Positions 1 to 8,596 of a DNA stretch of 64,000 nucleotides are shown one piece after another. A program made the translations under genes and the position numbers. Position 1 is the first letter of the stretch. Every line of letters starts with the position of its first letter. Below the pieces are notes generated by a model. It saw only the letters and a list, made by a program, of their open reading frames with translations, had not been told where the DNA came from and did no database searches. Source of the stretch: Vicinamibacteria bacterium (GTDB lineage: Bacteria; Acidobacteriota; Vicinamibacteria; Fen-336; JAGNNV01); NCBI GenBank assembly GCA_019694155.1, contig JAIBCN010000252.1, forward strand, positions 1 through 64,000, in the 5' to 3' direction.

Positions 1-905
1 TAGGGAGCATCGATGAACCGGCCGCCCGTCCGCGTGGTGATGAAGTCGAAGACCTTCATCGCGTGGACCAGCCGGAAAGCGCCCACCGAGCGGCGGTCGA
101 CTTCGCCGCCCAAAGGCGCGCTCGCCGTGTTGAAGCGCGTGCCGTACACGGCGCCCGCTTCGATGCGGTTCCAGTCGCCGGCCGAAAGCTCGAACTCCGC
201 GCCCGCCCGCCACGTGGTGGCGGCGCTCTCCGCGGCGAGTCCGGTGACCGCGACGCTCAAGTCGTCGGTGAGGTAGCCCGAGACGCGCACGAGCCCGGCG
301 CCGCCCGGGATCGCGCTGTCGGAGGAGCCGGAGGCGGTCGAACCCGAGGGCAGAGTCAGCAGTTCGACGCGGCCGGAGAGGCCGGAGAGGTCGAGCTCGT
401 TCTGGACGGCTTCCGCCACCGTGGTGCGTTCCGCGCCCGTCTCTCGCTCGTTCAGCACGGACTTGCGCCGCTGACGCAGCAGCACCTCGCGGCGGCGGCT
501 GGCCGCGGACGTGGCGCTCGTGGCGTCGCTGTCGTCGCCGAACGTGACGGTGTCCGCGGCATTCACGACGGGCACGTCGAAGACGGTCAGAGTCTGGGCC
601 GCGAGGTCCTGGGCGGCCACGCGGAGGGCCGCGCGAAGGGGCGAGAGAGGAGACAGGAAGAGAAGCCGCGAGGAGCCGGCGGCGTTTCCGAAGTAGGAGG
701 ACGGCAGCGCGGGCAGGAAGCTCGCGAGAGCGGGGGCGGCCTTGGCGGCGGCCTTTTCGGTGGTGGTGACGAGCGCGGGGCGGGACCATGTGGAGGCGGG
801 CGCGCTGATCAGAAGGGGCGCAGTTTTCTCGTCGCCGCCCATGGCGGCGTTCGCGACTCCGGCCGTCGCCACCACGATGGCGACGTTACGTAACCTGAAA
901 ATCAT
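1..905 (-). CDS. Exported protein with beta-strand-rich repeats, 3' end outside window
   Basis: An open minus-strand frame runs from ATG at 905 to the window edge (about 301 residues, C-terminus missing). GGAGG lies about 7 nt before the ATG, which supports the start. The N-terminus (MIFRLRNVAIVVATAGVANA) reads as a signal peptide. The middle is Ala/Ser-rich, and from about residue 200 there are alternating hydrophobic/polar stretches with many Gly, Thr and Trp (for example SVAVTGLAAESAATTWRAG), as in outer-membrane beta-barrel or adhesin-like proteins. I do not recognise the family. It is divergent from the glycosyltransferase gene across about 150 bp that contain an inverted repeat. Export is well supported; the barrel assignment is inference. 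Confidence 0.6.
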   Translation of the reverse strand, partial: MIFRLRNVAIVVATAGVANAAMGGDEKTAPLLISAPASTWSRPALVTTTEKAAAKAAPALASFLPALPSSYFGNAAGSSRLLFLSPLSPLRAALRVAAQDLAAQTLTVFDVPVVNAADTVTFGDDSDATSATSAASRRREVLLRQRRKSVLNERETGAERTTVAEAVQNELDLSGLSGRVELLTLPSGSTASGSSDSAIPGGAGLVRVSGYLTDDLSVAVTGLAAESAATTWRAGAEFELSAGDWNRIEAGAVYGTRFNTASAPLGGEVDRRSVGAFRLVHAMKVFDFITTRTGGRFIDAP

Positions 906-975
906 CGATCACCCTCCCGTTCATCAGGGAAGAATTCGGAAATATGAAAGCCGCCCCGCACACAAGAGGAGAGGG

Positions 976-1014
976 GCCGCCTTCTGGAACCTAAACGTAA
1001 CACGAGAAGGCGGC
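976..1014. promoter_or_regulatory. Perfect 10-bp inverted repeat between divergent genes
   Basis: GCCGCCTTCT (976-985) and AGAAGGCGGC (1005-1014) are exact reverse complements separated by 19 nt. The repeat sits between two divergent starts, so it may be an operator or an mRNA hairpin. There is no T-tract, so a simple terminator is unlikely. Confidence 0.45.
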
Positions 1015-1053
1015 TAACGTCTTTTGGCGAGAGGGAATAATGTTCGCCCCCAA

Positions 1054-3246
1054 ATGGAAGTTCCTCTCACCCAGGAAAACCCCGCTTCGGGGGCCGATCC
1101 CTCCCGGGGCGACCGGGTCGCTTCCGCGGGGACGGTGGGCATGCTTGTCCTTCTTGCGCTCGGCGGCGCGGCCCGGGATGGGGGCTCGGCGGCCCTGGGC
1201 GTTCCGCCCGACTCGGCCGTGGCGCTTGGATGTCTCGCGGGCGCGCTCGCCTGGGCTTCGGGCGTCACTGGCCTGCGGGCTTTTGTTCTTCCCGCGGGCG
1301 CCCTGCTCGTTGGCTCTTTCTTGCTGCCCGCCACCGCGCCGCTTCTGCTCTTCTCCGGGCCCCCTCTCCTGGCCTTTGCCTTCGCCGGTCTGGTGCTCGG
1401 CGTGGCGTCTTCGAGCTGGCGCCCGCCGAAGTGGCTGCTGGCGCCTTTCTTCTTCGCGCTCTACGCGGGTGTTTCGTACCAGGTGCAGACGCGCGTGGGG
1501 CCCGATGGAGACGAGCCCCAGTACCTGATGGTCTCCGAGAGTCTCGTTCGCGATCACGACCTCGTGCTCGATCAGGACTTCAAGGAGCAGCGCTACCGGG
1601 CCTTCTTCTCGAGGCCGCTCGAGCCCGACTTCCGAATCCGCGGTCCGCAGGGGCAGATCTACTCGCTCCATGCGGTCGGGCTGTCCATCCTCATCCTGCC
1701 CGCCTACTGGGCTTTCGGGTATCCGGGAGCCTCGTTCTTCATGGCCCTGCTTGCCGCCCTGCTCGTCCGCGAGGTGCGGCGGATGGCGACCGAGGTGACG
1801 GGCGACGGGAAGCTTGCGGAAGGGACGGCCTGGCTCATCGGGCTTTCGCCACCCGTCATTCACTTCGCGGGACTCATCTTCACGGAGATCCCCGCCGCGC
1901 TCCTGCTTTGTGTCGGTCTGCGCGCCGCCGTCTTCGGCCGGGGCCTGGGGCCCGCGCTTCTCTCCGCGGCCTGCGCTTCCGCCCTGCCCTGGCTCAATGT
2001 GCGTTACGCGATCCTGGCCGTCGCGGTGGGAGGAGCGCTAGCCTGGAGGCTTTTCGAGGAGGTCCGGCCGGATGCGGACCTCGGGCGAGTCGCCCGAAGG
2101 CTCCTGCCGCCCGCGCTGGTGCTCGCCGGTTCGGCGGTCGCCATCAGCCTGTATCACCACTCGCTCTGGGGTTTCTTCGACCCGCGGCGGGTCTACGGGC
2201 GGCGGCGGGAGTTCAGCCTCGATATTCTGCCCGAGGGCCTTCCCGGCCTCTTCTTCGACCAGGAGTTCGGGCTCTTCGTCTACGCGCCCATCTTCGTGTT
2301 GTCGCTCGCCGGTTTCGTCCAACTCTTCAAGCGCCGGAAGAGCCTGGCGCTCGCCGCTCTCTTCGCGGCGGTCGGCGTCATCGCGACCGCGAGCGTGTGG
2401 CCGATGTGGCGCGGCGGCTTCAATCCGCCCGCGCGCTTTCTCGTGCCTCTTGTCTCCGTTCTGGCCGCGGGTCTCGCCCTGGCGCTGCAGCGCGGCCTGC
2501 GCCCCGCGACCGCGCTCCTTGCGGGGTGGAGCCTGTGGTGTGGCCTGGGCGGAGCCCTGAACATCGAGACCGTCCACCGCGACCGCGATGGCGTAGCTCC
2601 GTTCTTCCGCACGCAGTCGGGAGCACGCGAATGGACGGCGGCGCTGCCCTCCTTCGTGCTCCAGGAGGATCGCGCCACGCGCTCTCTCGCCTGGCCCTGG
2701 GCCGCTCTCCTGTCTCTTCCCCTCCTCGGCGCGATCAGCGGGCCGAAGAAGCAACGCGTGCCGCCACGCCGCCGCGGTGCGCTCCTCGCCACCCTCGCCT
2801 TCATGAGCACGGCGGTGATCGCGGACCGGATGAGCCCGAGGGCGCGGTCTCCCGAGCGCGACTCCACGCGCCTCCTGGGCCGCGCCTCCCTCGTTCTTCC
2901 GACCCTGCGGCTCGAAGCGGATGGTCGCGCGGGCTGGGAAATGGACTTCTTCTACGAGCCGCATCGCGCTCCTCTCGGTGTGAGGTTCGCTCAGGCGATT
3001 CCGCTTTCCCCCGGCCGCTATGAACTGACGCTCGAATCGAGCGACCTGATGGGCGGCGCGGCTCCCGATCTCATCCTCGCCGATCACCGGACCGCAAGAG
3101 GTTCTCCTCAGGCCATGAAGACGGCGGCGCGATCGCTTTCGACCACGATCGTTGTCGGTGTCGCATCCGAGTACGACCTCTCCCTCATCGGCGGCGAGCC
3201 CGTGTCGCTCCGGCGCGGAGATCTCCGCCGCGTCCCGGGCGGATGA
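1054..3246 (+). CDS. GT39/ArnT-like integral membrane glycosyltransferase
   Basis: A 730-residue polytopic membrane protein. Hydrophobic segments begin at about residue 25. The key signature is GDEPQYL at residues 152-158, the acidic first-loop motif of GT-C transferases (PMT/ArnT/GT39 type), which use polyprenyl-phosphate sugars to glycosylate lipids or proteins on the outer face of the membrane. Many helices follow, then a soluble, probably periplasmic C-terminal domain from about residue 600. The start is uncertain: ATG 1054 was chosen, but the frame is open back to a TTG at 1024 and neither has a good Shine-Dalgarno. Substrate cannot be read from the sequence. A sigma-factor gene cluster follows in the same direction. 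Confidence 0.7.
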   Translation: MEVPLTQENPASGADPSRGDRVASAGTVGMLVLLALGGAARDGGSAALGVPPDSAVALGCLAGALAWASGVTGLRAFVLPAGALLVGSFLLPATAPLLLFSGPPLLAFAFAGLVLGVASSSWRPPKWLLAPFFFALYAGVSYQVQTRVGPDGDEPQYLMVSESLVRDHDLVLDQDFKEQRYRAFFSRPLEPDFRIRGPQGQIYSLHAVGLSILILPAYWAFGYPGASFFMALLAALLVREVRRMATEVTGDGKLAEGTAWLIGLSPPVIHFAGLIFTEIPAALLLCVGLRAAVFGRGLGPALLSAACASALPWLNVRYAILAVAVGGALAWRLFEEVRPDADLGRVARRLLPPALVLAGSAVAISLYHHSLWGFFDPRRVYGRRREFSLDILPEGLPGLFFDQEFGLFVYAPIFVLSLAGFVQLFKRRKSLALAALFAAVGVIATASVWPMWRGGFNPPARFLVPLVSVLAAGLALALQRGLRPATALLAGWSLWCGLGGALNIETVHRDRDGVAPFFRTQSGAREWTAALPSFVLQEDRATRSLAWPWAALLSLPLLGAISGPKKQRVPPRRRGALLATLAFMSTAVIADRMSPRARSPERDSTRLLGRASLVLPTLRLEADGRAGWEMDFFYEPHRAPLGVRFAQAIPLSPGRYELTLESSDLMGGAAPDLILADHRTARGSPQAMKTAARSLSTTIVVGVASEYDLSLIGGEPVSLRRGDLRRVPGG

Positions 3247-3310
3247 CCTTTCGTCACGGCTTCCCAGCCATCGGTGAAAGGTTTTCGGACGAGGCGGGAC
3301 TACCTTCTCG

Positions 3311-3502
3311 ATGCTTCAATCACTGCTCGTTCTCGTCGAGGTACTTTCCTCCCCCGCTTCGGGGTCGGCGCTGCTGATCTTCGCGATTGGCGCGCTCGTC
3401 CTCGCCGTGACCGCTCTGGTCATCACCACCATGATCCTCACGGTGGCCGTCATCGTGCTCATGGAGCGCCGCCCCGGCCAGGCCGTGGCCCTCGCCGCCT
3501 GA
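3311..3502 (+). CDS. Small single-span membrane protein (63 aa)
   Basis: A short protein starting MLQSLLVLVEVLSS, with one long hydrophobic helix (about residues 20-50: LLIFAIGALVLAVTALVITT and on) and a short basic tail. It ends 7 nt before the GTG of the ECF sigma gene, on the same strand. The family is not recognised. A contiguous hydrophobic helix in an otherwise arginine-rich GC setting and the tight spacing to the next gene favour a real gene, but it is short and the ribosome-binding site is weak. Confidence 0.45.
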   Translation: MLQSLLVLVEVLSSPASGSALLIFAIGALVLAVTALVITTMILTVAVIVLMERRPGQAVALAA

Positions 3503-3509
3503 AGGACTC

Positions 3510-4025
3510 GTGGAGCCAGGCGCTTCCTTCGACGAAGTGATCGCGCGGGAGGGCGCCGCTCTCTCCCGCCTCGCCGCTTCCTATGAACGCGATCCGGCGC
3601 TGCGGGAAGACCTGTTCCAGGAGATCTGTCTCGCGGTGTGGCGCGCCCTGCGCACGTATCGCGGCGACTCGAGCGTGAGGACGTTCGTCTTCCGGATCGC
3701 GCACAACCGCGCGGTGTCCCACGTGGTCAAGCGGGCCGCTTCGAAGGCGCAGAGCCTGGACGCTCTCGAGGCCGAGCCCCCCTCGACCGGCCGATCCGTG
3801 GAAGAGCACCTGGATCTGACCGTCCGCGCGGAGCGGCTCCAAAGCGCCATCGCGGGACTGCCCCTCGGGCTCCGGCAGCCCGTGATCATGGCGCTCGAGG
3901 GATTCAAGGCGAGGGAAATCGCCGAGGTTCTGGGCATCAGCGAGAACGCGGTGTCCATTCGAATGACGCGCGCCCGGCAGGTCCTGAAAGAGGCCCTGTC
4001 GGTCGCCGGAGAGGGAAAGCCATGA
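3510..4025 (+). CDS. ECF-type RNA polymerase sigma factor
   Basis: 171 residues, GTG start with GAAGGA 3-5 nt upstream. Region 2 is visible at about residues 27-70 (DLFQEICLAVWRALRTYRG, then SSVRTFVFRIAHNRAVSHV), typical for -10 recognition. Region 4 is at about 115-165 (LPLGLRQPVIMALEGFKARE followed by IAEVLGISENAVSIRMTRAR), a helix-turn-helix for -35 recognition. It lacks region 3 and has the usual ECF length. It overlaps the next gene by ATGA, so the two are translationally coupled. The membrane protein encoded next is the natural candidate for its anti-sigma partner. Confidence 0.9.
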   Translation: MEPGASFDEVIAREGAALSRLAASYERDPALREDLFQEICLAVWRALRTYRGDSSVRTFVFRIAHNRAVSHVVKRAASKAQSLDALEAEPPSTGRSVEEHLDLTVRAERLQSAIAGLPLGLRQPVIMALEGFKAREIAEVLGISENAVSIRMTRARQVLKEALSVAGEGKP

Positions 4026-4591
4026 GCAACGAAGCGAACGATCTTCTCCCCGCCGAGTGGGGCGCGAGCTGGCGCCGCGAGGGAATGCCGCGTCTGGATG
4101 AGGCGATCCGCAGGACCAGGGCCCGCACGAGGCGTCAGGCCGCGGAGGTCGGTCTCGAGGTTCTGGGCGCGGTGGCCGGGATGGCCATGCTCATCCGTTT
4201 CGGCGCGGCCAGTCTGCATCCGGCCGACCGGCCCTTCGCGATGCTCTACGCCATGGCGGTCGCCGTCCTCGGCTGGTTCGCCGTCTACAACACCTCCGGG
4301 GCCTGGCGGCCGCATGACGAGACCCCCCTGGCCCATGCGCGCCTCCATGCCCTTCGCGCGGAGCGGCGCATCCGTTCGGCGCGCGCCGCCTGGCTGTTCC
4401 TCGGCCTATCGACCCTGCTCTACGCGCCCTGGATCCTCTCCCGGGTTCAAGGTCAGAACGCGGTCGCGGGCGCGTTCGCGTTCCTCGGCCTGGTCGTCGG
4501 ACTGTATGCGCTCGCTCTTCGCCGCACTCTCCGGAACGCGGCCGCGGAGCGCGACCTGTGGACGGAGGTCTGCCGCCAGTTCGAGGAGTAG
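4022..4591 (+). CDS. Membrane protein coupled to ECF sigma factor, possible anti-sigma factor
   Basis: 189 residues; the ATG overlaps the sigma-factor stop codon (ATGA). A cytoplasmic-looking N-terminal stretch of about 45 residues (MSNEANDLLPAEWGASWRRE) precedes four hydrophobic segments (about 45-65, 73-90, 122-140, 147-165). Position and topology suggest it regulates the preceding sigma factor. However, no zinc-binding HxxxCxxC anti-sigma motif is present, so it would be a non-ZAS type or something else. The next gene is convergent and ends 1 nt away. Confidence 0.65.
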   Translation: MSNEANDLLPAEWGASWRREGMPRLDEAIRRTRARTRRQAAEVGLEVLGAVAGMAMLIRFGAASLHPADRPFAMLYAMAVAVLGWFAVYNTSGAWRPHDETPLAHARLHALRAERRIRSARAAWLFLGLSTLLYAPWILSRVQGQNAVAGAFAFLGLVVGLYALALRRTLRNAAAERDLWTEVCRQFEE

Positions 4592-4592
4592 A

Positions 4593-5021
4593 TCAGTTGC
4601 CGCCGGGGGTCGTGGGCACGCCCTGGCGCACGGTCAGGCGGAAGGCGTTCGCGGCGATCACCTTGTCCTGGGCTTTGAGCGCGGCCCGGATGTTGTACGA
4701 GCCCGCCTGAGAGTAGTAGTGCTCGGACGAGAAGCGGCGCTCGATCTTGGTGCCGGGCTCGTAGGGCTCGCAGTCGGAGTCCTGAAGGCTCTTGCTGCCG
4801 TCGTCCCAGTCCCACTCGATGGCGAGACAGTAGAAATCCTCACTGTCTTCTCCGCCCGAAAGCTCCGCCATGGCGAGAACCCCGACGGGCGAGAAGGCCA
4901 TGCGGGGGATGACGCGAACGCCGAGGGTGGGCCGCTTGGGTTTGGCGCTCGCCGGCACGCCGAAAATCAGACCGAGGCCGACGGCGATTGCGATGAGTCT
5001 GGATGAAGACCTGTGAATCAT
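4593..5021 (-). CDS. Secreted protein of unknown function, PKD-like fold possible
   Basis: 142 residues with a clear signal peptide (SSRLIAIAVGLGLIFGVPAS, AxA-type site after ASA). GGAGG lies 7 nt before the ATG. The mature part contains an acidic stretch around YCLAIEWDWDDGSKS, two cysteines flanking it, and SQAGSYNIRAALKAQDKVIA near the end. This order (acidic W-D-G loop, then a Y-x-x-G-x-Y/N-I-x-A strand) resembles PKD/Ig-like domains. No catalytic motif is seen. It converges with the membrane protein gene to its left and is divergent from cca. Confidence 0.65.
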   Translation of the reverse strand: MIHRSSSRLIAIAVGLGLIFGVPASAKPKRPTLGVRVIPRMAFSPVGVLAMAELSGGEDSEDFYCLAIEWDWDDGSKSLQDSDCEPYEPGTKIERRFSSEHYYSQAGSYNIRAALKAQDKVIAANAFRLTVRQGVPTTPGGN

Positions 5022-5111
5022 GAATGACCTCCCGCCGCCGGGCTTTTCCGGGCCGGGACGGCGCGCTCCTGAAGGGTACGTCTTGAAAGCTCGATCTTAG
5101 ATCCGAGGACC

Positions 5112-5117
5112 TACAAT
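5112..5117 (+). promoter_or_regulatory. Putative -10 element (TACAAT), leaderless start for cca
   Basis: TACAAT lies exactly 7 nt before the GTG at 5125. This fits a -10 box whose transcript begins at the start codon; no suitably spaced Shine-Dalgarno is present. Confidence 0.5.
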
Positions 5118-5124
5118 TCTGCAA

Positions 5125-6537
5125 GTGTCCGATTCCCGTTCCCGCATCGAACTTCCCGAAGGCGTACGCGCGTGCGCGGAGGCCCTGAAAACGGCGGGCG
5201 GGCGCGTCTTCCTCGTGGGCGGCGCGGTTCGCGACGCCTGGCTCGAGCGCACGGTGAAGGACTACGATCTGGAAGTCTTCGGTCTTGCCGCGCCCGTGGT
5301 TCTTGAGGCGCTCGCGCGGATCGCGAGGGTGGAGCCGGCGGGGGATTCGTTCCCGGTCTTCAAGGTCGCTTCCCTTCCGGGAGTGAACGGACAGGTCGAC
5401 GTCGCCCTGCCGCGGCGCGACTCGAAGAAGGGGCCCGGGCATCGCGGCATTCACGCGGAGGCGGACCCGTTCATGCCGGTCGAAGAGGCGGCGCGGCGCC
5501 GCGACTTCACCATCAACGCGATGATGCTCGACCTTTCGAGCGGCGAACTCGTCGATCCCTTCGGGGGCGCCCGTGACCTGAAGGCGAGCCTCCTGCGCGT
5601 GGTGGATCCGGCGACCTTCAGGGACGATCCGCTGCGGGCGCTTCGCGCCGCTCAGTTCGCCGCGAGGTTCGGCCTCTCCGTGGAGCCGGATACCGCGCGG
5701 CTGTGCGCGTCCATGCCGCTGGGCGAACTTCCCGCGGAGCGGATATTCGGAGAGATCGAGAAAGCGCTCCTGCAGGCGCGGCGCCCATCCCTGGCCTTCA
5801 ACCTCCTCTTCGAGTGGAATCAGTTCAAGGAGATCGCTCCCGAGCTCATTCCCCTGGCCGCGACGCCCCAGGACCCGGAGTGGCATCCCGAAGGCGACGT
5901 CTGGACGCACACGCTGCTGGCCCTCGACGAGGCACGCCTCCTCATCGACGACCTCGATCTCCCGCGCGCGCTCGCGGTCATGCTGGGGACGCTGTGCCAC
6001 GACCTGGGCAAGCCCGGCACCACGAAGTTCGAGGACGGGCGGATCCGTTCGAGGGGCCACGAAGAGGCGGGTGTGGGGCCGACGCTGTCTCTTCTGGGCC
6101 GCTGGAACGTGCACACCCGAGATTCCTTCCCTCTGCGCGACCAGGTGGTGGCCCTGGTTCGGGACCACCTGAAGCCGGGCGCCCTCTATCAGGCGAGGGA
6201 GGAAGTGAGCGCAGGCGCGATCAGGCGCCTCGCTCGCCGGGTGGAGGCCGACCTTCTCTATCGCGTGGCCCGGGCCGACTGTCTGGGGCGCACCGGCAAC
6301 TTCTCTCCCGTGGCCATGGAGTGGTTCATCGAGGAGGTGCGCAAACTCTCGGTCGAGCGGTCCGGCCCCGCGCCCCTTCTGATGGGGCGTGACCTCGTGG
6401 CGATGGGGATGAAGCCGGGGCCGGAAGTCGGGCGGGTCCTCGCCGAGGTCTACGAGCAGCAACTCGACTCGAAGGTGCAGACGCGAGACGAGGCTCTTCT
6501 GGCCGCGCGCGAGCTTCTCTCCGGCCGGCTGACGTAG
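5125..6537 (+). CDS. cca: CCA tRNA nucleotidyltransferase with HD domain
   Basis: 470 residues. Adds or repairs the 3' CCA of tRNAs using CTP and ATP. The nucleotidyltransferase head shows VGGAVRD at 31-37, the metal-binding D46-Y-D48 in KDYDLEVFG, and the RRRDFTINAM motif at about 126-135 that marks tRNA nucleotidyltransferases. A C-terminal HD phosphohydrolase domain is present (TLLALDEA then LCHDLGKPGTT), as in bifunctional bacterial enzymes with phosphatase activity. The start is GTG 5125, supported by the TACAAT box 7 nt upstream. The tRNA-Glu in this window encodes its own CCA, so here the enzyme would mainly repair. Confidence 0.92.
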   Translation: MSDSRSRIELPEGVRACAEALKTAGGRVFLVGGAVRDAWLERTVKDYDLEVFGLAAPVVLEALARIARVEPAGDSFPVFKVASLPGVNGQVDVALPRRDSKKGPGHRGIHAEADPFMPVEEAARRRDFTINAMMLDLSSGELVDPFGGARDLKASLLRVVDPATFRDDPLRALRAAQFAARFGLSVEPDTARLCASMPLGELPAERIFGEIEKALLQARRPSLAFNLLFEWNQFKEIAPELIPLAATPQDPEWHPEGDVWTHTLLALDEARLLIDDLDLPRALAVMLGTLCHDLGKPGTTKFEDGRIRSRGHEEAGVGPTLSLLGRWNVHTRDSFPLRDQVVALVRDHLKPGALYQAREEVSAGAIRRLARRVEADLLYRVARADCLGRTGNFSPVAMEWFIEEVRKLSVERSGPAPLLMGRDLVAMGMKPGPEVGRVLAEVYEQQLDSKVQTRDEALLAARELLSGRLT

Positions 6538-6589
6538 CCTTGGGCCTTCCGGGCGGATCCCTAACTCACATCAATCAAGGACATCACTC

Positions 6590-6964
6590 ATGAAATCGAA
6601 GTTCTTCCTGGCCGCCGCGTCGACCCTGCTCCTCGCGGCCGCCTCTTTCGCCGCCGATATCTCCGGGAAGTGGACCGCCGAGGTTCAGGGCCGGCAGGGC
6701 GCCATGACCACCACGTTCGTGTTCAAGGTCGAAGGCGAGAAGCTCACGGGCACGGTCTCCGGCCGCGGCGGCGACACCGCCATTTCCGACGGCACCATCA
6801 AGGGTGACGAACTGGCCTTCAACGTGACCATGAACTTCAACGGCAACGAGATGAAGATGGCCTACAAGGGCAAGGTCGCGGGCGAGGAGATCAAGATGAC
6901 CCGCACCCGCCCCGGTTCCGAGATGCCGCCCCAGGAGTTCACCGCGAAGCGAGCGAAGGAGTAG
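6590..6964 (+). CDS. Small secreted protein, lipocalin-like fold possible
   Basis: 124 residues with a signal peptide (MKSKFFLAAASTLLLAAASF, cleavage near FAA). AAGGA precedes the ATG. The mature part begins DISGKWTAEVQGRQGAMTTT and continues with regularly spaced strands (FVFKVEGEKLTGTVSG, DELAFNVTMNFNGNEMKMAY), the pattern of small secreted beta-barrel proteins that start with a GxW motif. No enzyme motif is seen. It stands alone between cca and the convergent ATP-grasp operon. Confidence 0.75.
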   Translation: MKSKFFLAAASTLLLAAASFAADISGKWTAEVQGRQGAMTTTFVFKVEGEKLTGTVSGRGGDTAISDGTIKGDELAFNVTMNFNGNEMKMAYKGKVAGEEIKMTRTRPGSEMPPQEFTAKRAKE

Positions 6965-7005
6965 CCCGCCCTTCGACAAGCTCTCACGACCACTCGCGTC
7001 GCGAG

Positions 7006-8565
7006 TCAGTGGGTGTGGCCTTCCTCCGGGGGATGGCCGATGGAGGTCTCGCGGTCGAGAACGGCGAGGGTGTGCTTGTAGATGTTCTCCACTTCCGCAG
7101 GGGAGTTCGCGATCGCCGTCATGCCCAGCTTGCCGTGCTGGGAAACGGCGCCGATCAGGTGGAAGAGCACGCCCGACTCGGTGGCGTGGGAATAGTGGAG
7201 GCGGTTGATGGTGAGGATCTCGATGAGATCCTCGGGCAGAAGCCCCCGGTAGCTGTCCGATTTGAGGTTGTCGGTCGCGCGGTAGTACTTCACGTGCCCG
7301 GAGGGCGATCGGAAGAGGCCGGTCGCTTCGTCGAGGGCGCCGCCTGTAAGGAACTGCAGGGCGAGGAAAGGATGCGTGGTTCCGCCCATGCGCAGGTTGA
7401 TCTCGAGGGCCGAGATCGACCACGGGCTGTGGCCGTTGTCGCGGTAGGCGAGGAAGTCGATGGCGAAGCGCGAGACCACGCCCTTCTTGGCGAGCACCGC
7501 GCCGATGGCGCGCGCCGAGTCCTGAATGGCGAGGCGGTACTCGTCGTCCGCGGGGAAAGCGCAGCCGAGGAAGATCTGCCCGGTGGCTCCGCCCAGGATC
7601 TGATCGTGGGTCGAGATCACCATCACCTGGCCGGAGGGTGAGATGCGAAGCTGGGCGGAGGGAGAACACTTCTCGTTCGCGTCCATGAACTCCTCGACGA
7701 TGCCGCCCATCCTCGTGAACTTGTCGAGGTAGACCTCGGGCGTCTCCTTCGGAATGGAGAGCTGGAGCTGGTGCACCTGGTCGCGGATCGCCGCGCGCGA
7801 GAATTCCTCGGGATACCGGTAGAGCGCGTTCCCTTCGCCGGAGAAGCTCTCGTTCAGCTTGATCACGGCGCGCCGCAGGTTCGGGTCGCGCTTCTTCATC
7901 TCGTACAGCCCATCCGTGATCTCGCCCTCCGTGCGCAGGTCTTCGAAGCCGAAGGGCAGCGCGACCCCCGCTTCCTTGAAGGCCTTGCGGCTTCCCGACT
8001 TGGTGCCGATGTGGTTGAGGGACGGGTCCACCCCGTTGAGGGGGATGCCGAGCAGCACCGCGAGCTTGCGTTCGAGCGGCGTCGAGTTGAAGACGGTGAG
8101 GTAGGCGCGGTCCTTGTCGACGATGCCCTGCCGGATCCGCTCCAGCAGCCGCGGCCTCTCGAGGATCTTCTCGGTCAGGGACCGGGCGGAGTCGTCGTAG
8201 GCGCACAGCAGGGTCAGCCGGCCGCGGGCGTGCGACGCCGGAATGCCCGCCAGGAACTGAAAGTAGTACTCCAGGATCATCGGATGCACGGGCTGCGAGG
8301 TGACGTAGACCATGCGGGCGCGGGGGTTGCGCAGACGGATCAGCAGGAAGAGGAGCCGCTCCTCGTAGAAGCTCGACCCGGCCAGGCGCTTCAGTTCGGC
8401 CTGGTCGAGGGAGAGCGAGGGCACCACCACCGAGGTCGCGGGCTCATCGTCCTTGTAGGTCATCGAGTTCCAGACCGACTCGAGGCGCGGCTTCAGCTGC
8501 TCGAACTGCCGGAGTTCCTCCTCGATGGAAATGTCCCAGGGATACGGAGGCTTGGGAAGGGTCAT
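7006..8565 (-). CDS. PGM1-like ATP-grasp peptide ligase
   Basis: 519 residues. The order matches PGM1-type (pheganomycin) ligases: an N-terminal pre-ATP-grasp region (about 40-190; FYEERLLFLLIRLRNPRARM), an ATP-grasp core (AVIKLNESFSGEGNALY at 233-249 as the glycine-rich loop; ALEINLRMGGTTHPF at 386-400 with E388 and N390 as likely Mg ligands), and a C-terminal domain (GVLFHLIGAVSQHGKLGMTA from 465). Such enzymes activate a carboxylate as acyl-phosphate and join it to an amine. GAGGTG lies before the ATG. It is the last of three co-directional genes with the amidotransferase-like and second ATP-grasp genes, so it probably works on their product. The substrate is unknown. Confidence 0.8.
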   Translation of the reverse strand: MTLPKPPYPWDISIEEELRQFEQLKPRLESVWNSMTYKDDEPATSVVVPSLSLDQAELKRLAGSSFYEERLLFLLIRLRNPRARMVYVTSQPVHPMILEYYFQFLAGIPASHARGRLTLLCAYDDSARSLTEKILERPRLLERIRQGIVDKDRAYLTVFNSTPLERKLAVLLGIPLNGVDPSLNHIGTKSGSRKAFKEAGVALPFGFEDLRTEGEITDGLYEMKKRDPNLRRAVIKLNESFSGEGNALYRYPEEFSRAAIRDQVHQLQLSIPKETPEVYLDKFTRMGGIVEEFMDANEKCSPSAQLRISPSGQVMVISTHDQILGGATGQIFLGCAFPADDEYRLAIQDSARAIGAVLAKKGVVSRFAIDFLAYRDNGHSPWSISALEINLRMGGTTHPFLALQFLTGGALDEATGLFRSPSGHVKYYRATDNLKSDSYRGLLPEDLIEILTINRLHYSHATESGVLFHLIGAVSQHGKLGMTAIANSPAEVENIYKHTLAVLDRETSIGHPPEEGHTH

Positions 8566-8596
8566 GTTCGCACCTCGATGCAGAGGAGATGCCGCG

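Noticed and set aside
4840-6462. A 540-codon minus-strand open frame
   Set aside because: Antisense to cca, whose motifs are complete.
6992-7006. Hairpin ACTCGC-GTC-GCGAGT between convergent genes
   Set aside because: Only six base pairs, no T-tract, and it touches the stop codon of the ATP-grasp gene; too weak to call a terminator.
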